DNA of 64,000 bases, taken from the NCBI RefSeq assembly GCF_004801405.1, contig NZ_SSOB01000030.1:32302-96301 (forward strand), written 5' to 3'. Of the stretch, positions 32,314 through 41,893 are shown in pieces. How positions within the stretch are numbered: position 1 is the first letter of the stretch; every line of letters starts with the position of its first letter. Both the position numbers and the translations under genes were made by a program. The DNA comes from Cohnella fermenti. GTDB taxonomy: Bacteria; Bacillota; Bacilli; Paenibacillales; Paenibacillaceae. The notes beneath the pieces are model-generated. The model did not search any database and was not told where the DNA came from. It was given only the letters and a program-made list of their open reading frames with translations.

Positions 32314-33429
32314 TTACTTCAACCGGAACGGTTCGGTGTCGATCCTCGAAGCGATGACTTCGGTCTCGTAGCCTTGCTCGCGCAACCGAAGCTGCAGCCA
32401 CTCGGCCAGCTTCGGCTTCATGATCTTCTCCGCGTTGTGGCCGGGGTCCACGATCGCCAGCCCCATCGCCTCCGCATCCTGCGCGGTGTGGTAATCGATG
32501 TCGCCGGTCACGAGCACGTCGGCCCCGGCGAACCTGGCATGGCCGATATAACGCGATCCCGAGCCGCCCAGCACCGCAACCTTGCGAATCGGCCGATCTC
32601 CGCGCCCTACGACGCGTACGAACGGAACTTGCAGCGCCTGCTTGACCCGCTCCGCGAATTCGTCCAGACTCTCCGGCTCAGGCAACGCACCGACGCGGCC
32701 AAGGCCGAACGTCCTTCCCTTCAGATCCATCGGGTACAGATCGTAGGCCACCTCTTCGTACGGGTGCGCCTTCAGCATCGCCCGGACGACCGCCTTGCGG
32801 ACGCTGTCCGGAACGACCGTCTCGATGCGCACCTCGGCAACCGACTCGCGCTTGCCGGGCTTGCCGATGAACGGCTCTGCCCCTTCGCGCGGAAGGAACG
32901 TGCCCGTTCCTTCGACGTTGAAGCTGCAATCGCTGTAGTTGCCGATCCAGCCGGCGCCGGCGCCGAACAGAGCCGCCCTCACCGCTTCCGCATGCTCCTG
33001 CGGCACGAAGACAACCAGCTTGAACAGCTTGTCGGTATGCACTTCCTCCAGCACGCCGCGCCCTTCCAGGCCAAGCGCCTCCGCCATCCAGTCGTTCATG
33101 CCGCCGTCCGCGGTATCGAGGTTCGTATGGGCGACGTACACGGCGATATCGTGGCGAAGAAGACTCGCCATAAGCGCTCCGGACGGCGTGTCCGTCTGCA
33201 GATGCTTCAGCGGGCGGTAGATCGGCGCGTGGTGCGCGACAATCAGCTCGGCCCCGAGCGCCGCCGCTTCTTCCGCAACCTCGGCGTTGACGTCAAGGGC
33301 GACGAGCACCCTCTTCACTTCCTTGCGAACCGATCCGACCTGCAGGCCGATGCGGTCGTCCGGCACCGCGTAATGCTTCGGTGCCAGCTTCTCCACATAC
33401 TGAACTATCGTCTCTCCTCGGGCAAACAC
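32314..33429 (-). CDS. Nif3-like dinuclear metal-binding protein (YqfO type)
   Basis: About 371 residues. The Nif3 halves show ELIVAHHAPIYRP, VYVAHTNLDTADGG and, at the C-terminus, IVDPGHNAEK, which supply the histidines and acids of the two-metal site. Between them is the PII-like/CutA-like insertion (KLVVFVPQEHAEAVRAALFGAGAG ... YEEVAYDLYPM) typical of the longer Firmicute forms. GTG 33429 is preceded by GGGAGGTG and lies inside the end of trmK (25-bp overlap), so the two are coupled. The enzymatic role is debated; a GTP cyclohydrolase 1 type 2 label is often used. Confidence 0.9.
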   Translation of the reverse strand: MFARGETIVQYVEKLAPKHYAVPDDRIGLQVGSVRKEVKRVLVALDVNAEVAEEAAALGAELIVAHHAPIYRPLKHLQTDTPSGALMASLLRHDIAVYVAHTNLDTADGGMNDWMAEALGLEGRGVLEEVHTDKLFKLVVFVPQEHAEAVRAALFGAGAGWIGNYSDCSFNVEGTGTFLPREGAEPFIGKPGKRESVAEVRIETVVPDSVRKAVVRAMLKAHPYEEVAYDLYPMDLKGRTFGLGRVGALPEPESLDEFAERVKQALQVPFVRVVGRGDRPIRKVAVLGGSGSRYIGHARFAGADVLVTGDIDYHTAQDAEAMGLAIVDPGHNAEKIMKPKLAEWLQLRLREQGYETEVIASRIDTEPFRLK

Positions 33430-34202
33430 GCCAGCACCTCCCTGATGAGACCGCTTATGCTCTCCCATTCCTTCGCTTTCTCCGCAGCCTCCGGTTGACT
33501 CGACTTGCGCAACTGCGCAAGAATCGTCTCGCGCTTGGCCAGCTCGCGGTCCCACTTGCCGCGGAACTCCTCCGTCGGAGCGCGCAGCAGCAGCGGCCCC
33601 ATCTCGAGCAGCAGCGACTCCGGAATTCGTGCGAGACAAGGAGCGAGCGGCGATTGCGCGTACAGCTCGGCCAGCCTTGCGCTTGCCTCTTCGGCGCCTA
33701 CTCGCTCCGCCTTCAGCATCGTATAATATTCCCCGTCCTCGAACAGAATGCGCTCCTGAACAAGAACGTAGCCGTTCTCGTTCAGCCAACGGCGAACCTG
33801 ATCCTCCGCCACATGCGGCGAGAGCACGAGCGTCGTCACGGAATCAAGCGCCGCCCCCCCGTCCTCGAGCAGGCGAACCATGAGGCTGCCGCCCATGCCG
33901 GCGATAACGACCGTATCCGCCTCGCCCGGCTTCAGCACGGAGAGCCCATCCCCGTGCCGGACGGAGACGACGTTCTCCAGGCCGGCGGAAGCCACCTGCC
34001 GCTTGGCCGCTTCCACGGGCCCCTTATGCACGTCCCCGGCGACCGCCGAAGCAATTCGCCCCGCGCTCGCCAGATAGACCGGCAGCAGCGCGTGGTCGGT
34101 CCCAATGTCGGCGAAGCGGGCTCCTTCCGGCACCCAGTCGGCCAGCGCCGCCAGTCGGCGGGATAATTTGAAGCTGGAAGTCCCGTTCGTTCTCGAATCC
34201 AT
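33405..34202 (-). CDS. trmK: tRNA (adenine-22-N1)-methyltransferase TrmK
   Basis: 265 residues. The SAM-binding domain starts early: LAALADWVPEGARFADIGTDHALLPVYLA (motif I), then GDVHKGPVEAAKRQV, VSVRHGDGLSVL and the motif VIAGMGGSLMVRLL. The C-terminal helical domain holds the coiled region LAKRETILAQL. The position upstream of nif3 and downstream of sigA is the same as in Bacillus (yqfN-yqfO). It methylates N1 of A22 in certain tRNAs. Confidence 0.92.
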   Translation of the reverse strand: MDSRTNGTSSFKLSRRLAALADWVPEGARFADIGTDHALLPVYLASAGRIASAVAGDVHKGPVEAAKRQVASAGLENVVSVRHGDGLSVLKPGEADTVVIAGMGGSLMVRLLEDGGAALDSVTTLVLSPHVAEDQVRRWLNENGYVLVQERILFEDGEYYTMLKAERVGAEEASARLAELYAQSPLAPCLARIPESLLLEMGPLLLRAPTEEFRGKWDRELAKRETILAQLRKSSQPEAAEKAKEWESISGLIREVLACLPEERR

Positions 34203-34205
34203 TCG

Positions 34206-35039
34206 TTAAACAACCCATTCCATCCATTTTTTTCTGAAGCGATAGAGCAGGACGCCGAGCAACAGCGCCTTGACGGCCCATTCGGCGATCATGAACGCTC
34301 CCTTGACGCCGAGCAGCGCGGAGTAGAGCTCCGGCATGAACCAGAGCACAAGCGCCGTGGCGAACAGAACGCCTCCCGCCGTCTTTATCTTCGCATGCGC
34401 GAACCAGCTCAGCCACCCGAACAGCAGCGAAGCCGGAAGCCAATAGAGCTGAATCTCGCCCCACGACGGATCGGACGTATGCCGCCAGAGCAGGCCGGCG
34501 TAGAGCGCGATAACGGCCATCCAGCCCGCCCAATGCAGCAGCCCGAGCCGCAGCGTAATGCCGCATGCGATCCAGACGAGAGCGCAGATGCCGATCAGCA
34601 GCAGCGGCCCCGAGCCGCCCGTCCAGCCATGAAGCTCAAGCAAGGAGATGCCCGTCGAGACAAGATATAGCACACCGAGGAACGCAAGCAGATAAGCCCG
34701 CTTCGGCAGCCGCTCCCTCCACCAGGCGCTCCCGACGACAAAGCCGCATGTGCCGAGGCCGATCAGGGCGATTTGCAATAGGAGGGGAAACACGCTAAAA
34801 TGAAGTACGATCAAACACAGACTTACAAATATTCCAAATACAAGGAACCAGCTTCGGCCCGAGGCGCCTTCGATCCGATGCATGGCGGCTCCGACAAGCC
34901 CTTTGGGGCGATCGGTTAAATCATCCAAATATAAATTTTGCAGGAAATCGCAATAGTGATCGGGAAGCATCTTCCCGCGCCGCCAAGCTTCGATCTCGTT
35001 AACGATCAGCTTCTTCTTCTCTTCGTCTAACATTGACAT
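34206..35039 (-). CDS. Multi-pass membrane protein of unknown function
   Basis: 277 residues. The N-terminal 60 residues are soluble (KKKLIVNEIEAWRRGKMLPDHYCDFLQNLYLDD), followed by about eight hydrophobic segments (FLVFGIFVSLCLIVLHFSVF; LLQIALIGLGTCGFVVGSAW; AYLLAFLGVLYLVSTGISLL; LLLIGICALVWIACGITLRL and more). The helix layout recalls DUF2157-like membrane proteins. It lies 3 bp before trmK and so is probably in the trmK-nif3 operon. Function unknown. Confidence 0.78.
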   Translation of the reverse strand: MSMLDEEKKKLIVNEIEAWRRGKMLPDHYCDFLQNLYLDDLTDRPKGLVGAAMHRIEGASGRSWFLVFGIFVSLCLIVLHFSVFPLLLQIALIGLGTCGFVVGSAWWRERLPKRAYLLAFLGVLYLVSTGISLLELHGWTGGSGPLLLIGICALVWIACGITLRLGLLHWAGWMAVIALYAGLLWRHTSDPSWGEIQLYWLPASLLFGWLSWFAHAKIKTAGGVLFATALVLWFMPELYSALLGVKGAFMIAEWAVKALLLGVLLYRFRKKWMEWVV

Positions 35040-35069
35040 AAACGACTGCTCCTCTCGCCGATAGGGAAC

Positions 35070-35102
35070 AAAAAGACCTCCAACCGTCTCGGCAGAAGGT
35101 CT
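35070..35102 (-). terminator. sigA terminator
   Basis: On the minus strand AGACCTTCTGCCGAGACGGT forms a stem-loop closing with AGGTCT followed by TTTTGTT, 28 bp after the sigA stop. Confidence 0.75.
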
Positions 35103-35129
35103 CCTGAACAGGTTAATACCTGTATCGGC

Positions 35130-36254
35130 TTATTCGAGGAAATCTTTTAGTCGTTTGCTGCGGCTTGGGTGACGAAGCTTGCGAAGCGCCTTCGCCTCGA
35201 TCTGACGAATCCGTTCGCGGGTCACTCCGAATACCTTGCCCACTTCTTCCAGTGTACGGGTGCGCCCGTCGTCAAGACCGAATCGCAGCCGAAGCACATT
35301 CTCTTCTCTCTCGGTCAACGTGTCCAGCACATCTTCCAATTGTTCCTTAAGCAGCTCGTAAGCAGCGGCATCCGCCGGGGCCAACGCTTCCTGATCCTCG
35401 ATGAAGTCGCCCAGGTGGGAGTCGTCCTCTTCCCCGATCGGCGTCTCCAGGGACACGGGCTCCTGCGCGATCTTCATGATCTCGCGGACCTTGTCGACGC
35501 TAAGCTCCATCTGCTCGGCGATCTCTTCCGGCGTCGGTTCGCGTCCAAGCTCCTGCAGAAGCTGGCGGGATACCCGGATCAGCTTGTTGATCGTCTCCAC
35601 CATATGAACCGGAATCCGGATCGTGCGCGCCTGGTCGGCGATCGCGCGGGTGATCGCTTGGCGAATCCACCAGGTCGCGTAGGTGCTGAACTTATAGCCC
35701 TTCGTATGGTCGAACTTCTCGACGGCCTTAAGCAAGCCCATGTTCCCTTCCTGAATCAGGTCGAGGAAGAGCATGCCTCGTCCGACGTACCGCTTCGCGA
35801 TGCTGACGACGAGACGCAGATTCGCTTCCGCCAGCCGCTTCTTCGCTTCTTCGCCGTCGTAGCCGCCGATCTCGATCTTCTTCGCCAGCTCGACTTCGTC
35901 GTCGGCTCCGAGCAGCGGGACTCGTCCGATCTCCTTAAGGTACATCCGAACCGGATCGTTGATCTTGATGCCGGGCGGCAAGCTCAGGTCGTCGTCGAAG
36001 TTGAATTCGTCGTGTCCTTCCTCGTCGTTGCTGCGTCCGAGTTCGTCGTGATCGTTCACGACCTCGATGCCGATGTCGGCAAGCTGCTCGAAGAATTCGT
36101 CGATTTGGTCCGTATCTTGATCGTAAGGAGAGAGCTTCTCCATGATGTCTTTATAAGTCAGGGAACCCTTCTTCTTCCCCTGCTCCATTAATTGAGCCTT
36201 GACCTGCTCGAGCGTCAGCTCCGTCTCAAGCCCCGTGTGTTGATCGTTCGCCAT
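35130..36254 (-). CDS. sigA: RNA polymerase primary sigma factor SigA (RpoD)
   Basis: 374 residues with all sigma-70 regions: acidic 1.1, region 1.2 (GIKINDPVRMYLKEIGRVPLL), 2.3-2.4 (KGYKFSTYATWWIRQAITRAI), region 3 (PVHMVETINKLIRVSRQLLQ) and 4.2 helix-turn-helix (TLEEVGKVFGVTRERIRQIEAK). It directs housekeeping transcription. It follows dnaG by 39 bp, the conserved macromolecular-synthesis arrangement. A terminator follows. Confidence 0.97.
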   Translation of the reverse strand: MANDQHTGLETELTLEQVKAQLMEQGKKKGSLTYKDIMEKLSPYDQDTDQIDEFFEQLADIGIEVVNDHDELGRSNDEEGHDEFNFDDDLSLPPGIKINDPVRMYLKEIGRVPLLGADDEVELAKKIEIGGYDGEEAKKRLAEANLRLVVSIAKRYVGRGMLFLDLIQEGNMGLLKAVEKFDHTKGYKFSTYATWWIRQAITRAIADQARTIRIPVHMVETINKLIRVSRQLLQELGREPTPEEIAEQMELSVDKVREIMKIAQEPVSLETPIGEEDDSHLGDFIEDQEALAPADAAAYELLKEQLEDVLDTLTEREENVLRLRFGLDDGRTRTLEEVGKVFGVTRERIRQIEAKALRKLRHPSRSKRLKDFLE

Positions 36255-36293
36255 TACCGACTCCCTCCTCCCCGGAACTCAAGCAGCCGATTG

Positions 36294-38123
36294 CTACTTC
36301 CGCTTCTTCTCCAGGGCGATAATCTCTGTTCCGATTTGTGCCGCAAGCATGATGTCGCCAGCGCGCTCCGCGCGCAGCAGTTCTTCTTTAAGCCGGTCGA
36401 TGTCGCGGGACAGCGAAGCCTGGCCGATCGTGCGCAGACAATCCTTCAGCACTCTCTCATCGAATGGAGTGTCTTCCAGCGCGATCGCGCTTGCCAGCCG
36501 CTCCAGCCGATCGTTCTGCAGAAACGCGATAAACCTGCCGACATCCGGATCGTTGCCTTGCGAATAATAAGTATATAAATAAGCAGCGAGCGCTGCGTGA
36601 TCCTCGATATGAAACCGATCGCCCAGCTCGTCTTGGACCAGAAGGGCCGTCTCCGCATCCAGCATCATCCAGTTGAGCAACTGCTTCTCGGCTTGCATGT
36701 AAGCCGGTTCGAGAGCGGGATGCCGGGATGAGGCCGAAGTTCTCTTGTCATTCCATACATTATTCCACGATCCGTCCGGAATATCCCCGGAGGCGCCCAA
36801 TTTCTCTTGACGGCGAATCTCCGCCGCCTCCTGCTTGAGCGTATCCAGCGATACGTCGAACTCCTGCGCCAGTTCCTTGAGGTACATCTCCCGCTCCGTC
36901 GGGGATTCCCGCCTTGCGATAAGCTTCACCGCGCCTCGCAGATAACGGATCTTCCCTTCTTCTTCTAGGAGTATATGGGATTTCCTCAGATAGATGAGTT
37001 GAAATTTGACCGTCGACGCGGCGCCTTCGATGATCTCCCTCATGAACGCTTCCGGCCCGTTCTCGGTAATATACTCGTCCGGGTCCCTGCCCTTGGGCAG
37101 CAGCCCGACCCGCACCCGAAGACCCGCTTCCTCGAGAATCGGAATGCTCTTCTGGACCGCCGCCTGGCCTGCGTCGTCCCCGTCGTAGCATAAGATCGCC
37201 TCGTCCGCGAATCGCCTGAGCACCGCCGCATGCTCGGCGGTCAATGCCGTGCCCATCGTCGCGACGCCGTTCGCGACACCGGCCGACCAGGCTTTGATGA
37301 CGTCGACGTAACCTTCGAACAGCACCACCTGCTTCAGCTTGCGAACGAAGCCCCTCGCCTCGGACAGACGGTAGAGCGTGCGGCTCTTGTTGAACAGCAG
37401 CGTCTCCGGCGAGTTCATGTACTTCGGCTGCCCGGCCGACATCAGCCGTCCCGCGAACGCGATGATCTTGCCGTCCGAGCCGTGGATCGGGAACATCACC
37501 CGATCCCGGAACCGGTCGACGAAGCCGTCTCCTTCCTGCCGCTTCAGCAGCAAGCCGCCCCGCTCCATCTCGGCCAAGTCGAACTCGTTGCGCGACAGTT
37601 GCTGCGTCAACGTGTCCCACCTCGAAGGCGCATAGCCGATGCCGAATTCCTCGATCAGCTTGTCCGTGAAGCCGCGGGACCGAAGATAGTCCATCGCGGG
37701 AGCCCCCGCGGCCGTATTGCGCAGAATGTAGCGATACAGCTTCGCCGCGTAAGCATTCGCTTCATATAGAGTATCCTTCTCCCGCTGTCTGGGAGATATC
37801 TCCTCCGCTTCCTTCGAGAGCGTCCACGTGACCGGAATTCCGGCTTCCTCCGCGAGCCGCCGCACCGCTTCCGGGAACGTCTCGTTCTCGATCTCCATAA
37901 CGAACTTGATGGCGGTGCCGCCCTTGCCGCAGCCGTAGCAATGGAATATCTGCTTCTCCGGCGTCACCGTGAAGGAAGGCGTCTTCTCCGAATGGAACGG
38001 ACACAATCCCTTCAGGTACTTCCCTTGCTTGGTCAAATGAACATACCGTCCGACCGTCTCCGCAATGTCGTTGCGCTTCAGCACTTCATCGATGACTTCC
38101 TGCGGGATCATTCCATTGTTCAT
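36294..38123 (-). CDS. dnaG: DNA primase
   Basis: 609 residues. The CHC2 zinc finger shows CPFHSEKTPSFTVTPEKQ and then FHCYGCGKGG. The RNA-polymerase core has Toprim motifs (VLFEGYVDVIKAW, LCYDGDDAGQAA). The C-terminal helicase-interaction domain is less conserved. It makes RNA primers for replication. AAGGTGAAG precedes ATG 38123. Operon with sigA. Length is normal for Bacillales. Confidence 0.96.
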   Translation of the reverse strand: MNNGMIPQEVIDEVLKRNDIAETVGRYVHLTKQGKYLKGLCPFHSEKTPSFTVTPEKQIFHCYGCGKGGTAIKFVMEIENETFPEAVRRLAEEAGIPVTWTLSKEAEEISPRQREKDTLYEANAYAAKLYRYILRNTAAGAPAMDYLRSRGFTDKLIEEFGIGYAPSRWDTLTQQLSRNEFDLAEMERGGLLLKRQEGDGFVDRFRDRVMFPIHGSDGKIIAFAGRLMSAGQPKYMNSPETLLFNKSRTLYRLSEARGFVRKLKQVVLFEGYVDVIKAWSAGVANGVATMGTALTAEHAAVLRRFADEAILCYDGDDAGQAAVQKSIPILEEAGLRVRVGLLPKGRDPDEYITENGPEAFMREIIEGAASTVKFQLIYLRKSHILLEEEGKIRYLRGAVKLIARRESPTEREMYLKELAQEFDVSLDTLKQEAAEIRRQEKLGASGDIPDGSWNNVWNDKRTSASSRHPALEPAYMQAEKQLLNWMMLDAETALLVQDELGDRFHIEDHAALAAYLYTYYSQGNDPDVGRFIAFLQNDRLERLASAIALEDTPFDERVLKDCLRTIGQASLSRDIDRLKEELLRAERAGDIMLAAQIGTEIIALEKKRK

Positions 38124-38251
38124 TCCTGCTTCACCTTCTTATACGATACCCGATCGCGAAAGTTCCTTCGCCTCGGCGAATCGACGGAGCACGCCGCTTC
38201 TCCTTCAGGGGGCAGGCGACAGCTTTAGACACAACCCGATAGTATAATTCG

Positions 38252-38722
38252 CTAAAGATTCGGATTCTCCTGCAACTCTTCGAGCAGAAATGTCAGTTCT
38301 TGACGAAATCGCTCGCGATCCTCGTCCGTGAACGCTCGAGGCCCCCTCGTTCTGGCCCCTCCTCGCCGCAGCTTGGCGGAATGATGACGCTGCGCCAGCA
38401 GACCGTCGATATCCGCTTCCGTGATCTGCGTCCCCCTGGGCGTCAGCACCGCCGCTCCGCGCGCAAGGCCGAGCGCCGCCAAGCCGTAATCGCCGGTGAC
38501 AAGAACATCCGCCTTGCGGAGCACGTTCGCGATATACAGATCGGCCGCCTGGCTGCTCGAATCCACCGTGACGATCTCGACCGACGGCTCCGCGGCGAGA
38601 AAGTGCGCATACGAAGACACCATAAGCGCAGTCGCGCCCAAGCTTCTTACCGTCTGGGCAATCTCGGCCTTGACCGGACAAGCATCGCCATCCACCACAA
38701 CCCGATTCCTAAGCGGGAACAT
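38252..38722 (-). CDS. YaiI/YqxD family protein (DUF188, UPF0178)
   Basis: 156 residues with VVVDGDACPVKAEIAQTV, VTVDSSSQAADLYIAN and VTGDYGLAALGLARGA, the acidic PIN-like pattern of this family. The C-tail (FRQELTFLLEELQENPNL) is typical. It usually neighbours dnaG and the YqfL regulator, as here. A nuclease-like fold is likely but no activity is established. A TATAAT (minus strand, near 38770) lies upstream without a convincing -35. Confidence 0.88.
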   Translation of the reverse strand: MFPLRNRVVVDGDACPVKAEIAQTVRSLGATALMVSSYAHFLAAEPSVEIVTVDSSSQAADLYIANVLRKADVLVTGDYGLAALGLARGAAVLTPRGTQITEADIDGLLAQRHHSAKLRRGGARTRGPRAFTDEDRERFRQELTFLLEELQENPNL

Positions 38723-38908
38723 CCGACATCACCACGTGATCTGAGCCTTTGTTTGCCGTAATATTATATACGCTAACTCGATTCAAAATCCTGCCTGCGT
38801 CCCATTAAATTTTCAAATGATATACCTTATACCTGTCATTGTCAAGACTTCAGCCACAAAAATGTCGAATTTATGGCAATTGTTCCCTTTGCCCCCACAT
38901 ACGAACAA

Positions 38909-38936
38909 CCAGCCATTCCTCGGCGGGAATGGCTGG
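38909..38936 (-). terminator. Terminator after PEP-synthase/PPDK regulator gene
   Basis: CCAGCCATTCC and GGAATGGCTGG form a perfect 11-bp stem on the minus strand with a short loop; the downstream TTGTTCG is only weakly T-rich. Confidence 0.65.
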
Positions 38937-38963
38937 GGAAATGACCGATTTCGGCATAAGACA

Positions 38964-39770
38964 TCATTTCTGGAAGTGTTCGAGGATCAAGCTGGCCGTC
39001 TCCTCGACGGCTTTGTTCGAGACGTCGATGACGACGCAGCCGATCTTCTTCATGATCTGATTCGCGAACTCCAGCTCCTGCTCGATCCGCGTCAGCGTCG
39101 CGTAGGAGGCGGAATCGGGCAGACCGAGCGCCTTGAGCCGTTCCTTGCGAATCGCATTCAGCGCCTCGGTGCGGATCGTGAGGCCGATAACCTTCTTGGG
39201 ATTCACGAGGAACAGCTCTCTGGGCGGAACCAGCTCCGGAACGAGAGGCACGTTGGCGACTTTGAACGTCTTGTGCGCAAGCACCATCGAGAGAGGCGTC
39301 TTGGACGTTCGCGACACTCCGGTCAGCACGATGTCCGCCTTGCCGATGCCGGTCACATCGCGCGCGTCGTCGTATCTCACGGCGAATTCGACGGCTTCCA
39401 CCTTGCGGAAGTAGCTGGCGTCGAGCACGTGGTTCAGCCCCGGCTCGTGCCGGGAAGGCCGTTCGAACCTTCGCTCCATGTTCTCGATCAGCGGGCCGAG
39501 CAGGTCGATCGCGACGACGTTCTTCTCGATCGCCTTCTCGGTCATATGATTGCGCAGGTTCGGAATAACAAGCGTGAACAGCAGAATCGCATGGTCCTTG
39601 ACCGCCATGTCCAGAACCGCGTCGATCGCCTCGCACGATTGAATGAAGCCGATCCGGCGAATCTGCACCTGAAGCGGGTGGAACTGGGCGGCCGCCGCGC
39701 GGACCGCCAGCTCGCCGGTATCGCCGGCGGAATCGGAAGCGACATACACCGTAATGCTATCAGCGCTCAT
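38964..39770 (-). CDS. Pyruvate,orthophosphate dikinase / PEP synthase regulatory protein (YqfL type)
   Basis: 268 residues of the bifunctional kinase/pyrophosphorylase (DUF299) family. It has ITVYVASDSAGDTGELAVRAA at the N-terminus, the P-loop-like GVSRTSKTPLSMVLA (near 150) and YATLTRIEQELEFANQIMKKI at the C-terminus. Such proteins inactivate and reactivate the dikinase by ADP-dependent phosphorylation. It lies 35 bp after glyS, a frequent arrangement in Bacillales. Confidence 0.93.
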   Translation of the reverse strand: MSADSITVYVASDSAGDTGELAVRAAAAQFHPLQVQIRRIGFIQSCEAIDAVLDMAVKDHAILLFTLVIPNLRNHMTEKAIEKNVVAIDLLGPLIENMERRFERPSRHEPGLNHVLDASYFRKVEAVEFAVRYDDARDVTGIGKADIVLTGVSRTSKTPLSMVLAHKTFKVANVPLVPELVPPRELFLVNPKKVIGLTIRTEALNAIRKERLKALGLPDSASYATLTRIEQELEFANQIMKKIGCVVIDVSNKAVEETASLILEHFQK

Positions 39771-39805
39771 TCGGCATCCCCCTCTCGAACGATCGAATTA
39801 GCCAA

Positions 39806-41893
39806 TCAGCCTACCCACTTGGAGAAGTCGGCGAACGACTTCACATCGTCGGCGATCAGCGCGAGGAGCGACAGGCGATTGCTGCGGATCGCTTCATCCT
39901 CGGCCATGACCATAACCGCCTCGAAGAACGCCGAGATCGGACCGGTCAGCGCGGCGAGCGAAGCCAATCCTTCCGCCAGCTTCGCTTCCGCGAACGCAAG
40001 AACGTACTCTCCGTGCGCCCTCTGCCAAGCTTCGTAGAGCGCTCCTTCCGCGGCGTTCTCGAACAGCTTGACGTCTACCTGGCGGGATTCTCCCGCCTTG
40101 GCGGCCAAATTCGAGACGCGGTTAAACGCTTCGACCGTCGGCTGGAACTTCTCCGCGCGGCCTTCCGCCGTCTCGGCCTGCAACGCCTTCGCGCGCAGAA
40201 TCGCGCGGCCGACGTCGCCCGAGCCCGCGCTGAGCACGGCGTCCACCACATCGTAACGGATCTGCTGCTCCGCAAGCACGTTCTTGATGCGCAGCGCGAA
40301 GAATTCGCCCAGATCCTTCTCGACGTCGTAGGCTTCGCGCTTCAGCGGACGGGCCTCGGCGTGAACTTCGAGCGCCAGGCGGAACAGCTCCGGCAGCGTC
40401 AGCTCAAGCCCGTGCGCGAGAATCGTGGACACGACGCCCGCCGCCTGGCGGCGCAGCGCGTACGGGTCCTGGGAGCCCGTCGGCACGATGCCGATCGAGA
40501 AGCAGCCCGCGATCGTGTCGATCTTGTCGGCGATGCCGACGAGCGCTCCGACAAGCGAAGCCGGCGGCGTGTCGCCCGCGTTGCGCGGCGAGTAATGCTC
40601 GTTGATCGCCTTCGCGACCTCCGGGTTCTCTCCCGCCTTAAGCGCGTAGTCCTCGCCCATGATTCCTTGCAGCTCGGGGAACTCGTACACCATCTGGGTC
40701 ACGAGGTCAAACTTGCACAGCTCGGCGGTCCGCGCAACGTTCGCTTGAACGGCCTCGTCCGCGTTCAGCTTGCGGGCCAGCTTCGTCGCAACGGCGACGA
40801 TCCGGCGCACCTTGTCGCCCACCGTGCCGAGCTCCTCGTGATAAACGATGTTCTCCAGCTTCGCCAGGAAGTCGGGAATGCGTCCCTTCTGGTCTTCCTC
40901 GTAGAAGAACTTGGCGTCCGACAGGCGGGCGCGGAGCACCTTCTCGTTGCCCTTCGCGACAACCTCGATCGAACGGGCATCGCCGTTGCGCACCGTGACG
41001 AAGAACGGCTGAAGCTTGCCCGCCTTGTCGAGAACCGGGAAGTAGCGCTGATGCTCGCGCATCGACGTGATCAGCACTTCCTGCGGAATGTTCAGGAACG
41101 AAGGATCGAAGGAGCCGGTCAGCACGGTCGGCGTCTCCACGAGGAAAAGAACCTCCTCCAGCAGGTCGTCCTTGACCGCAATCGTCCAATCGCGCGCTTC
41201 GGCCAGCTTGTTGATGCCGGCCAGAATGGCTTCCTTGCGCTCTTCGATATCCGCAATCACGTTCTGTTCGCGAAGCTTCTCCACATATTGCGAAGGCTCG
41301 GCGATCGTTGCGTCCGTGCCGAGGAAGCGATGGCCGCGGGTGATGTTGCCGGATGCGACGCCGGTAATCTCGAACGGTACGACGTCGCTGCCGTACAGCG
41401 CCGCGAGCCAGCGAATCGGACGCACGTAGCGAAGCTCGTAAGCGCCCCAGCGCATGTTCTTCGGGAACGTCAGCGACGTAACGAGCGCAGGAAGCGCTTC
41501 GGGCAGCAGGCTTGCCGTCTCGACGCCGATGCTCGACTTGTTCGCATAGACGTATTCGACGCCGCCGAGCTCCTTGAAGAACAGAGCTTCCGGCTCGGCG
41601 CCCTGGCTTCTCGCGAAGCCGAGCGCAGCCTTCGTCCATTGTCCGTCCGCATCCTTGGCGATCCTGCGCGCCGGGCCTTTCACCTCTTCGCTGACATCGG
41701 CTTGCTTCTCCGCAAGCCCCGCGACGATAACGGCCAGGCGGCGGGGAGTCGCGTAGGCTCTGACTTCCGCATATGTCAAGCGGCTCTCGCCGAGCCACTT
41801 CTCCGTCTTGTCCTTCAATTGATCGATCGCCGCTCGAACGAAGCGAGCCGGCACCTCTTCAAGACCGATCTCGAGCAAGAGATCCTTAGCCAT
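39806..41893 (-). CDS. glyS: Glycyl-tRNA synthetase beta subunit
   Basis: 695 residues, the usual length. It starts MAKDLLLEIGLEEVPARFVRAA and has VRAYATPRRLAV, MREHQRYFPVLD and a C-terminal anticodon-binding region (RVSNLAAKAGE). With the alpha subunit it forms an alpha2-beta2 enzyme that charges tRNA-Gly. It overlaps glyQ by 8 bp. Expression is under the upstream T-box. Confidence 0.96.
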   Translation of the reverse strand: MAKDLLLEIGLEEVPARFVRAAIDQLKDKTEKWLGESRLTYAEVRAYATPRRLAVIVAGLAEKQADVSEEVKGPARRIAKDADGQWTKAALGFARSQGAEPEALFFKELGGVEYVYANKSSIGVETASLLPEALPALVTSLTFPKNMRWGAYELRYVRPIRWLAALYGSDVVPFEITGVASGNITRGHRFLGTDATIAEPSQYVEKLREQNVIADIEERKEAILAGINKLAEARDWTIAVKDDLLEEVLFLVETPTVLTGSFDPSFLNIPQEVLITSMREHQRYFPVLDKAGKLQPFFVTVRNGDARSIEVVAKGNEKVLRARLSDAKFFYEEDQKGRIPDFLAKLENIVYHEELGTVGDKVRRIVAVATKLARKLNADEAVQANVARTAELCKFDLVTQMVYEFPELQGIMGEDYALKAGENPEVAKAINEHYSPRNAGDTPPASLVGALVGIADKIDTIAGCFSIGIVPTGSQDPYALRRQAAGVVSTILAHGLELTLPELFRLALEVHAEARPLKREAYDVEKDLGEFFALRIKNVLAEQQIRYDVVDAVLSAGSGDVGRAILRAKALQAETAEGRAEKFQPTVEAFNRVSNLAAKAGESRQVDVKLFENAAEGALYEAWQRAHGEYVLAFAEAKLAEGLASLAALTGPISAFFEAVMVMAEDEAIRSNRLSLLALIADDVKSFADFSKWVG

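Noticed and set aside
32314..33789. 491-residue version of the Nif3 protein
   Set aside because: The first 120 residues are out-of-frame trmK sequence; GTG 33429 with GGGAGGTG fits the family start.
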